A stretch of DNA of 64,000 bases from Flavobacterium cyclinae. Its GTDB lineage: Bacteria; Bacteroidota; Bacteroidia; Flavobacteriales; Flavobacteriaceae. The position numbers and the translations under genes are program-made. This document shows, piece after piece, positions 1 through 10,700 of this stretch (within the stretch, counting starts at the first letter, position 1; the number at the start of each line of letters is the position of its first letter). Location of the stretch: contig NZ_CP089095.1 of NCBI RefSeq assembly GCF_021172145.1, positions 2,170,001 to 2,234,000 of the forward strand, given 5' to 3'. The notes below the pieces were generated by a model that saw only the letters and a program-made list of their open reading frames with translations, was not told where the DNA came from and ran no database searches.

Positions 1-333
1 TCGATATTTTCCTACTTCTAATGTGTTATTTTTAGATAAGTATCCTTCTACTTTTTCACTAATTCCAGCACCGGTAATTGTAATCAAATTTGTTTCTTTT
101 AAAACCATTGACTCATTATTTGGTAAGCTAAAAACAATACTTTTAGAAGCGCCTGTATCTGCAATCATCTTTAAATTTACTCCATTAAAAACAACATCTA
201 CAATAATTAAATTATGAGAAAGTTCAAATGGAATTTTAATTTTATCTCTTTTGGAATTCCATGATGATACATTTTGTCCAAATGAAATTGTTGTACTAAT
301 AATAAGAATTCGAAATACAATTATTTTTAGCAT
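1..333 (-). CDS. Secreted retropepsin-like aspartyl protease, 5' part only
   Basis: A minus-strand frame opens with ATG at 333 and runs off the window start, so only the first 111 codons are visible. The first ~20 residues (MLKIIVFRILIISTTISFGQ) form a signal peptide. About residue 57 the segment MIADTGASKSIVF matches the D-T-G-A active-site motif of retropepsin-like (gag-polyprotein-type) aspartyl proteases, which act as dimers or carry a second half. The residues before it (IPFELSHNLIIVDVVFNGV) fit the first beta strands of that fold. Bacteroidetes often encode such proteins with a C-terminal PDZ domain, but that part would lie outside the window. The reading of an aspartyl protease rests on one motif in a partial protein. 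Confidence 0.68.
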   Translation of the reverse strand, partial: MLKIIVFRILIISTTISFGQNVSSWNSKRDKIKIPFELSHNLIIVDVVFNGVNLKMIADTGASKSIVFSLPNNESMVLKETNLITITGAGISEKVEGYLSKNNTLEVGKYR

Positions 334-457
334 TGATTTTTTTTTCTAAGATACAAAAAACAACAATTTATTATTTTGATTTAACATTTTTTAATTAGTT
401 GTTTCATTATAAAAACAAAAAAAAATTGCAATTTTGCACAACTTTAAAAAATATATC

Positions 458-1651
458 ATGCCAAAAGTTTCAATAAAAGGGCAACAAATGCCAGAATCTC
501 CAATTAGAAAATTGGTTCCGTATGCTGAAATTGCTAAGAAAAAAGGTCACAAAGTATATCACTTGAATATAGGTCAGCCTGATATTAAAACTCCAGAAGT
601 AGCTATTGAGGCTGTTAAGAAAGCAGATATTTCAGTACTTGAATATAGTCATTCTGCTGGTTTTGAAAGCTATAGAACTAAGCTTTCACAATATTATAAA
701 AATCATGGTTTACCAATAGAAACTCAAGACATTATAATTACTACCGGAGGTTCTGAAGCTTTACTTTTTGCAATGGGAAGTACAATGGACTCGGGTGATG
801 AAATTATTATACCAGAACCATTTTATGCAAATTACAATGGTTTTTCAACTGCTTCTGGTGTAAATGTAGTTCCTGTTATTTCTGGTATTGAAACTGGTTT
901 TGCATTACCTCCTATTGAAGCATTTGAAAAATTAATTACTCCTAGAACAAAAGCTATTTTAATTTGTAATCCTGGAAATCCAACAGGATATTTATACTCG
1001 CAAGAAGAAATTTTAAAGCTTGCGGAAATTGTTAAAAAACATGATTTGTTCCTAATCGCCGATGAAGTTTATCGTGAATTCATTTATGATGGTGATCAAC
1101 ATTTTTCTGTGATGAATGTTCCTGGACTTGAAGAACATGCTATTATGATTGATTCTGTTTCTAAACGTTATAGTATGTGTGGTGCTCGTATTGGCTGTAT
1201 TGTTTCTAAAAATAAAGAAGTAATGGCAACTGCTATGAAATTTGCACAAGCTAGATTAAGTCCTCCTACTTATGCTCAGATTGCAAGTGAAGCAGCTTTA
1301 GAAACTCCACAAAGTTATTTTGATGATGTTATTTCAGAATATAAGGATCGTAGAGACACACTAATTTCTGAATTAAATAAAATTGATGGTGTAATTGTTG
1401 CTTCTCCTAAAGGTGCTTTTTATTGTATTGCAAAATTACCAATTGATAATGCAGATAATTTTGCTCAATGGTTATTGGAATCTTATGATTTAAATGGTGA
1501 AACTGTAATGGTTGCTCCTGCTGCCGGATTTTATTCTACACCGAATGTTGGATTAGACGAAGTTAGAATTGCTTATGTTTTAAAGAAAGATGACTTAATA
1601 AAATCTGTACAAATATTAAAAGAGGCAATTTCTAAATATAACAATAAGTAA
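458..1651 (+). CDS. Pyridoxal-phosphate aminotransferase, class I/II (aspartate aminotransferase type)
   Basis: A 397-residue cytoplasmic fold-type I aminotransferase, a normal length for the family. It should transfer the amino group of an amino acid such as aspartate to 2-oxoglutarate; exact substrate is not fixed by sequence. Visible landmarks are NPGNPTG (171-177) with the substrate/PLP asparagine, ADEVY (201-205) with the aspartate that pairs with the pyridine nitrogen, and SVSKRYSMCGARIG with Lys236 as the Schiff-base lysine. An upstream in-frame TTG at 434 would add eight residues, but the ATG at 458 opens the conserved MPKVSIKGQQMP stretch and is preferred. The gene is monocistronic and converges on the giant minus-strand gene across a shared terminator. 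Confidence 0.88.
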   Translation: MPKVSIKGQQMPESPIRKLVPYAEIAKKKGHKVYHLNIGQPDIKTPEVAIEAVKKADISVLEYSHSAGFESYRTKLSQYYKNHGLPIETQDIIITTGGSEALLFAMGSTMDSGDEIIIPEPFYANYNGFSTASGVNVVPVISGIETGFALPPIEAFEKLITPRTKAILICNPGNPTGYLYSQEEILKLAEIVKKHDLFLIADEVYREFIYDGDQHFSVMNVPGLEEHAIMIDSVSKRYSMCGARIGCIVSKNKEVMATAMKFAQARLSPPTYAQIASEAALETPQSYFDDVISEYKDRRDTLISELNKIDGVIVASPKGAFYCIAKLPIDNADNFAQWLLESYDLNGETVMVAPAAGFYSTPNVGLDEVRIAYVLKKDDLIKSVQILKEAISKYNNK

Positions 1652-1664
1652 TAAAAGTATACTA

Positions 1665-1700
1665 AAAAAAGAGAGCTCTAATTATAGAGCTCTCTTTTTT
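1665..1700. terminator. Bidirectional rho-independent terminator
   Basis: A perfect 16-bp stem (1665-1680 with 1685-1700, core AGAGAGCTCTA) closes a 4-nt ATTA loop. A-rich and T-rich ends give a U tract on either strand. It lies between two convergent stop codons and can serve both genes. Confidence 0.85.
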
Positions 1701-1719
1701 ATTTATAAATATTTGGTTA

Positions 1720-4700
1720 TTATCTAATCAAAGAGAAATGAGCTTTAAATTGTTTAGCAACTCCATTTTCTGTGTAATCTAATGTAAACCAATAGTCCGT
1801 AGATGGTAATTCTTCTTGGTTGTAAGTACCATCCCAACCATCACTTGAGTTTGTTGTACTTAATTGTTTTAATAGTTTACCATATCGATCAAAAATGTAC
1901 AATTTAGCATCCGCTTGATTTAAGCCAATGATATTCCATGTGTCATTGATTCCATCTCCATTTGGTGTAAAATATGTTGGGTAATCAATTATCAATACTG
2001 TTTGTGTCATATATGTACAGCCTTCGGTATCTATAACTGTTACCGTATGTTCCCCTGCACTTACTCCTGTAAACACATTTGATGATTGGAACGAACCTTC
2101 ATCTAATGCATACATTATACTTCCTGAACCATCTGGTACTGTAACTGTAATAGTAGCATTATCACTAAAATACTCACTTTGAACTATTGCCATTGATGTT
2201 GCTGGAGTTGTAGCCGTAACTGTTGCTGTAGCGGTTGACAACATTGGATCTGATGAACATCCTGTTGACCAATTCGTTGCTATTACACTATAAGTTCCTG
2301 CTTCATCAACTACCAATGTTGCATTAGTTGCTCCTGGTATAATATCTCCATTTGTATCAAACCACTCAAAATCATAATCCACATCATTCAAGCCCGTATT
2401 CAATGTATATGTCTGATATACTTCTCCTGATGCCGTGATACAAATATTACCATCTGCTAATACTGGTCGTGGTGAAGGGTTTACATTAACTCTATAATCT
2501 GTATATCCTCCTTGACAATCTCCTAAATTCGATCTCACTCGGTAAATAACATATCCTTGAGTATTTGTAGTAGTAGTTAAAATATCATTTATCGTAACTG
2601 GTGCTACTCCTGTTCCTGGTGTTGCTCCAGATACATTAACTACTGTTAATACTTCCCATGTTAACTCTGTACCTGCAATAAGTGGTGAAACATCTACTAT
2701 TAAATCTGTTCCCTCTTCACTACAAATGGTTTTAACTGGTGACGGAATTGGTAATCCTGGATTTGGATTAACCGTTACAACACCACTTGAAAGTGTATTT
2801 CCTGTACATCCATTTCGAACCGAACTTACTTCAAAATAAATAGTTCCTGCTACTAATGGGTTACTAGTAACCACTTGTAAATCAAAACCTGTAGTTGTTG
2901 AAGTTGCCGCAATTGTTCCTGAAGTAGTCCCTCCTACTATATTTACTCCACTTGTTATAGCTGTCCATGTGTAAGTTATTCCACTAATGTTCCCTACAAC
3001 ATCTACATGAATATTTGATCCTGAACAAACCGCAGTATCCGATACGCTTACACTCTCAATTACCGGATTTGGATTAACTGTTATTTCTATTGTTCTTGGC
3101 GTACCATCACATCCATTTGCATTTGGAATTATAGTCATAGTTATAGTTCCTATAGTTTCTGGATTGTTCAATGTCGCAATCTGATTAATATCAGCTTCTG
3201 TTCCACTTGTTACATATGAACCTGTTATATTCGATACTGTTGCACTCCAAGTATATGTTGTAATACCAGGAAAATTACTACTTAAAACTATGTCTGTACT
3301 ACTTCCATCACAAATATTTGAACTGAATGCAATATTCGTTATACTAGGTCTTGGCACTATAGTAATTGTAGTTGAAACTAAAAATGAAGAACAAGCTCCG
3401 TTACTTGGCACCAAATAATTAACTTGATAAGTTCCAGGTGTACTTGCATTTGGCGTAATTAATCCAGAATTAGCATTAATAGCTAATCCCGCTGGAACTG
3501 CACTAAACTGTCCTCCTGTAAAACTACCTGTTCCTAAAATTGTTACTGCTACCGGATCTTCAGCAACACAATAAAGCGGTAATGGATATGAAATTGTAGC
3601 CGTATTAGGTACATCTACTGTAATAGTTCCACTTGTTGTCGCTGGTGGACATCCGCCTGTAGTTGTTACTGTGTAATTGAATACGCCTGAAACTGTTGGA
3701 GTTCCACTTATCGTTACCACATCTGCTGACCATGAACCTGTAACTCCTGCTGGTAATCCAGTAAATGTTGCACCAGTAGCTCCAGTTGTAGCTAAACTAA
3801 TATTCGTAATGGCATTATTGATACAAACCGTTTGATTGGTACCTGATGCTATTGTATTTAATGGTGTAACAGTGATTGTTCCACTTGTTGTCGCTGGTGG
3901 ACATCCGCCTGTTGTTGTTACAGTGTAATTGAATACACCTGAAACTGTTGGAGTTCCACTTATCGTTACCACATCTGCTGACCACGAACCTGTAACTCCT
4001 GCTGGTAATCCAGTAAATGTTGCACCAGTAGCTCCGGTTGTAGCTAAACTAATATTCGTAATGGCACTATTGATACAAACCGTTTGATTGGTACCTGATG
4101 CTATTGTATTTAACGGTGTTACTGTAATTGTTCCACTTGTTGTCGCTGGTGGACATCCGCCGGTTGTTGTTACAGTGTAATTGAATACACCTGAAACCGT
4201 TGGAGTTCCACTTATCGTTACCACATCTGCTGACCATGAACCTGTAACTCCTGCTGGTAATCCAGTAAATGTTGCACCAGTAGCTCCAGTTGTAGCTAAA
4301 CTAATATTCGTAATGGCATTATTTATACAAACCGTTTGATTGGTACCTGATGCTATTGTATTTAACGGTGTTACTGTAATTGTTCCACTTGTTGTCGCTG
4401 GTGGACATCCGCCGGTTGTTGTTACAGTGTAATTAAATACACCTGAAACTGTTGGAGTTCCACTTATCGTTACCACATCTGCTGACCACGAACCTGTAAC
4501 TCCTGCTGGTAATCCAGTAAATGTTGCACCAGTAGCTCCAGTAGTAGCTAAACTAATATTCGTAATAGCACTATTGATACAAACCGTTTGATTGGTACCT
4601 GATGCTATTGTATTTAATGGCGTTACTGTAATTGTTCCACTTGTTGTCGCTGGTGGACATCCGCCTGTAGTTGTTACGGTGTAATTGAACACACCTGAAA

Positions 4701-7700
4701 CTGTTGGAGTTCCACTTATCGTTACCACATCTGCTGACCACGAACCTGTAACTCCTGCTGGTAATCCAGTAAATGTTGCACCAGTAGCTCCAGTTGTAGC
4801 TAAACTAATATTCGTAATGGCACTATTGATACAAACCGTTTGATTGGTACCTGATGCTATTGTATTTAACGGTGTTACTGTAATTGTTCCACTTGTTGTC
4901 GCTGGTGGACATCCGCCGGTTGTTGTTACAGTGTAATTGAATACACCTGAAACAGTTGGAGTTCCACTTATCGTTACCACATCTGCTGACCATGAACCTG
5001 TAACTCCTGCTGGTAATCCAGTAAATGTTGCGCCAGTAGCTCCAGTTGTGGCTAAACTAATATTCGTAATAGCACTATTGATACAAACCGTTTGATTGGT
5101 ACCTGATGCTATTGTATTTAATGGCGTTACTGTAATTGTTCCACTTGTTGTCGCTGGTGGACATCCGCCGGTTGTTGTTACAGTGTAATTGAATACGCCT
5201 GAAACTGTTGGAGTTCCACTTATCGTTACCACATCTGCTGACCACGAACCTGTAACTCCTGCTGGTAATCCAGTAAATGTTGCGCCAGTAGCTCCAGTTG
5301 TGGCTAAACTAATATTAGTAATAGCACTATTGATACAAACCGTTTGATTGGTACCTGATGCTATTGTATTTTGAGGAGAAATTGTAATATCAAAAGTACT
5401 TGTACCTGCTGCTCCACATGAAGTAGCAGCAAAGAAATAACTAACCGTGTAAGTTCCAGGTGAGCTTGAAGCTAAATCTATTTCTCCTGTTGAACTATTA
5501 ATTGCTAATCCAACTGTAGAACTGTAAACACCTCCTGTTGTAAATCCTGCCACAGGTATAGGCATAGGATTTGTGCCATTTATACACACAGGTGTATTGT
5601 AAGAAAAATCAGTAATTGGAATTGGCAAAGGATTAACTGTTAATGTTCCACTTGTTGTCGCTGGTGGACATCCGCCTGTAGTTGTTACGGTGTAATTGAA
5701 TACGCCTGAAACTGTTGGAGTTCCACTTATCGTTACCACATCTGCTGACCATGAACCTGTAACTCCTGATGGTAATCCAGTAAATGTTGCACCAGTAGCT
5801 CCAGTTGTGGCTAAACTAATATTCGTAATGGCAGTAAATTGACATACAGTCTCACTAGTTCCAGCGTCTATTGTATTTAATGGTGTTACTGTTATAGTTC
5901 CTGTAGCTGTTGCTGGTGGACATCCACCTGTAGTTGTTACAGTGTAATTGAATACACCTGAAACTGTTGGAGTTCCACTTATCGTTACCACATCTGCTGA
6001 CCATGAACCCGTAACTCCTGCTGGTAATCCAGTAAATGTTGCGCCAGTAGCTCCGGTTGTAGCTAAACTAATATTCGTAATGGCACTATTGATACAAACC
6101 GTTTGATTGGTACCTGATGCTATTGTATTTAACGGTGTTACTGTAATTGTTCCACTTGTTGTCGCTGGTGGACATCCGCCGGTTGTTGTTACAGTGTAAT
6201 TGAATACGCCTGAAACCGTTGGGGTTCCACTTATCGTTACCACATCTGCTGACCATGAACCTGTAACTCCTGCTGGTAATCCAGTAAATGTTGCACCAGT
6301 AGCTCCAGTTGTAGCTAAACTAATATTCGTAATGGCATTATTGATACAAACCGTTTGATTGGTACCTGATGCTATTGTATTTAATGGCGTTACTGTAATT
6401 GTTCCACTTGTTGTCGCTGGTGGACATCCGCCTGTAGTTGTTACGGTGTAATTGAACACACCTGAAACTGTTGGAGTTCCACTTATCGTTACCACATCTG
6501 CTGACCACGAACCTGTAACTCCTGCTGGTAATCCAGTAAATGTTGCACCAGTAGCTCCAGTTGTAGCTAAACTAATATTCGTAATGGCACTATTGATACA
6601 AACCGTTTGATTGGTACCTGATGCTATTGTATTTAACGGTGTTACTGTAATTGTTCCACTTGTTGTCGCTGGTGGACATCCGCCGGTTGTTGTTACAGTG
6701 TAATTGAATACGCCTGAAACTGTTGGAGTGCCACTTATCGTTACCACATCTGCTGACCATGTACCTGTAACTCCTGCTGGTAATCCAGTAAATGTTGCGC
6801 CAGTAGCTCCGGTTGTAGCTAAACTAATATTCGTAATAGCACTATTGATACAAACCGTTTGATTGGTACCTGATGCTATTGTATTTAATGGTGTTACAGT
6901 GATTGTTCCACTTGTTGTCGCTGGTGGACATCCGCCGGTTGTTGTTACAGTGTAATTGAATACGCCTGAAACTGTTGGAGTTCCACTTATCGTTACCACA
7001 TCTGCTGACCATGAACCTGTAACTCCTGCTGGTAATCCAGTAAATGTTGCGCCAGTAGCTCCAGTTGTGGCTAAACTAATATTAGTAATAGCACTATTGA
7101 TACAAACCGTTTGATTGGTACCTGATGCTATTGTATTTAATGGCGCAATCGTAATATCAAAAGTACTTGTACCTGCTGACCCACATGAAGTAGCAGCAAA
7201 GAAATAACTAACCGTATAAGTTCCAGGTGAGCTTGAAGCTAAATCTATTTCTCCAGTTGAACTATTAATTGCTAATCCAACTGTAGAACTGTAAACACCT
7301 CCTGTTGTAAATCCTGCCACAGGTATAGGCATAGGATTTGTACCATTTATACACACTGGTGTACTATAAGAAAAATCAGTTACAGGTGGTGTAGTTGGAT
7401 TTACAGTAATTGTTCCTGTTGCTGTTGCTGGTGGACATCCGCCTGTAGTTGTTATGGTGTAATTGAATACACCTGAAACTGTTGGGGTTCCACTTATCGT
7501 TACCACATCTGCTGACCATGAACCTGTAACTCCTGCTGGTAATCCAGTAAATGTTGCGCCAGTAGCTCCGGTTGTTGCTAAGCTAATATTCGTAATGGCA
7601 TTATTGATACAAACCGTTTGATTGGTACCTGATGCTATTGTATTTAATGGTGTAACAGTGATTGTTCCACTTGTTGTCGCTGGTGGACATCCGCCTGTTG

Positions 7701-10700
7701 TTGTTACAGTGTAATTGAATACACCTGAAACTGTTGGAGTTCCACTTATCGTTACCACATCTGCTGACCATGAACCTGTAACTCCTGCTGGTAATCCAGT
7801 AAATGTTGCACCAGTAGCTCCGGTTGTTGCTAAACTAATATTCGTAATAGCACTATTGATACAAACCGTTTGATTGGTACCTGATGCTATTGTATTTAAT
7901 GGTGTTACTGTAATAGTTCCACTTGTTGTCGCTGGTGGACATCCGCCTGTAGTTGTTACGGTGTAATTGAACACACCTGAAACTGTTGGAGTTCCACTTA
8001 TCGTTACCACATCTGCTGACCACGAACCTGTAACTCCTGCTGGTAATCCAGTAAATGTTGCACCAGTAGCTCCAGTAGTAGCTAAACTAATATTCGTAAT
8101 AGCACTATTGATACAAACCGTTTGATTGGTACCTGATGCTATTGTATTTAACGGTGTTACTGTAATTGTTCCACTTGTTGTCGCTGGTGGACATCCGCCT
8201 GTTGTTGTTACAGTGTAATTGAATACACCAGAAACTGTTGGAGTTCCACTTATCGTTACCACATCTGCTGACCACGAACCTGTAACTCCTGCTGGTAATC
8301 CAGTAAATGTTGCACCAGTAGCTCCAGTAGTAGCTAAACTAATATTCGTAATAGCACTATTGATACAAACCGTTTGATTGGTACCTGATGCTATTGTATT
8401 TAATGGCGTTACTGTTATAGTTCCTGTTGCTGTTGCTGGTGGACATCCGCCTGTAGTTGTTACAGTGTAATTGAATACACCTGAAACTGTTGGAGTTCCA
8501 CTTATCGTTACCACATCTGCTGACCATGAACCTGTAACTCCTGCTGGTAATCCAGTAAATGTTGCACCAGTAGCTCCAGTTGTAGCTAAACTAATATTCG
8601 TAATGGCATTATTTATACAAACCGTTTGATTGGTACCTGATGCTATTGTATTTAACGGTGTTACTATAATTGTTCCACTTGTTGTCGCTGGTGGACATCC
8701 GCCGGTTGTTGTTACAGTGTAATTGAATACACCAGAAACTGTTGGAGTTCCACTTATCGTTACCACATCTGCTGACCACGAACCTGTAACTCCTGCTGGT
8801 AATCCAGTAAATGTTGCGCCAGTAGCTCCAGTTGTAGCTAAACTAATATTCGTAATAGCACTATTGATACAAACCGTTTGATTGGTACCTGATGCTATTG
8901 TATTTAATGGTGTTACGACAACAGTAGCGGTATTGGATATAGTTGAAGTACAGCCAGGTGGTACAAAATTATATTGAACGCCATCAACCCAAGTAATTCC
9001 CCCAACTCTTGTAATAATAATTGTATTAGTTGCAACAGTAGTTGTAACGGTAATTCTTTGTAAAAAATCATTTGGTGCAGCACTGAATGCGCCGATATTA
9101 GCAGTACCATCTGAAATTGTAACACTTCCGGCGTTAGTATCTCTTGCAATACTAATAGTTATAACAGTACCAGCTGGTACTAAATGCTGTAAAGTAATGT
9201 TAAGTGTAGTATTTGTATTATCAATATATGCACAGTTAGTTCCATTTGCTACAGCTCCTAAAGCTGAAATAGCACCTGTTGCATTAGCTGGAACAACACC
9301 TCCAGTAGCAGACAATGCATTACCTGTAACTGGAGTACCTGCAGCAGCAATGCTTAAAGCATTAAATGTAGTATTTGCAGTAACAGCAGGAACTGTAACT
9401 GTTGCAGTTCCTCCTGCATTTATAGGCACGGTTTGTGTAGCCCCTCCATCTATATTATAACTAACTGTAGCATTTGGCGTACCAGTAATATTAAATACTG
9501 CATTATTACCTGAACAAATTGGAGAATTTGATGTTAAAGTACTTAAAACAGGACTATCACTAATTGTCACTGAAGTAGTAGCAACGGTAGGTACGGCACA
9601 ACAAGAATTAGGAGCTATTGTATACGTAATAGTATATGTTCCTGGAGTACTAGTTGCAGGTGTGATTTCACCTGTTGTTGTATTTATTGTTAAACCGACT
9701 GGTGCACTAAAAACACCAGAGGTATATGATCCTGTTCCTGTTAAATTTACACTAACTGGTGTAGAAGTTGAACAAAATGGTGATCCAGTGTAAGAGATAG
9801 TAGTAGTAGGACAAACTGCAGCAACATTAACATCAACATTTCTAACATAACTACACCCAAATTCATCAACCGCTGTTAATGTATAAGTAAAAGTTCCTGA
9901 AGATAAAAATGGACCAACAGAAACATTATTTGTTAATTGATTACCTAAACATGTTCCTGGTACAGGACATCCTCCCGGTCCTGGATCAACAACTACTGTT
10001 GAAGTTGTTGATTGTGCAGGTACCGCTGGTCCAGCACCACTAGTACTCCAAGTTAATGTTGCAATATCTGGTGTCACAGATTCTGCGTTAGCATAACAAG
10101 AACCTGGGAATGCTAGAGACCATCCAGTTATAGTACCATCGTCAAATGTAATATTATCTCTTACTCTTAGTGTCCAAACTCCATTTAAATCTGCACCATC
10201 TAATGAAGAAAATGGATTAGTAGAATTATATGTTTGAGATATGTAATTATCCCCAGTTTCACAGGCTCCAACATAAGAACATGTCCCATTTGCTGGTGCA
10301 GGTGTAGTTACTCCAGCAGCTGTCCAATTGACACCTCCAGAGTTAACAACGGTATAAGTTGCAGGACATCCAGCAACACCATCATCGGCAGGATTTGCAC
10401 AAACACCAAAATTTGTACCTCCTCCATGTTGATCATAAATCATGACGCTCTGACCTGTAGGAGAAATCAAGGTTATCTCTAAATCTCCAGAATAAGTATG
10501 CTCTAAATCAAAAGTTATTGTTGGATAACAACCTGGTGTAACAGTAGCTCCTGCCGGGAATAATCCAGAAAAATCAAGCGTTGTGTTATAATTTACACCA
10601 CTTCCATCGGGTAATGTAATAGGACTTCCCGAGACCGAAAGTGGATTAGTAGACATAGTTTGTGAAGTAACCAATCCGTTTAAATTTACAGAATCACCAC

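Noticed and set aside
3618..8914. Regular 252-bp repeats as a CRISPR-like or non-coding satellite array
   Set aside because: The repeats are in frame within one long open reading frame, encode Ig-like units and lack short repeat/spacer structure.
9197..9460. Plus-strand open frame opposite the first giant gene
   Set aside because: It is a shadow of the repeat-rich coding strand, has no ribosome site and no family resemblance. The same holds for 10234-10482 and 14015-14320.
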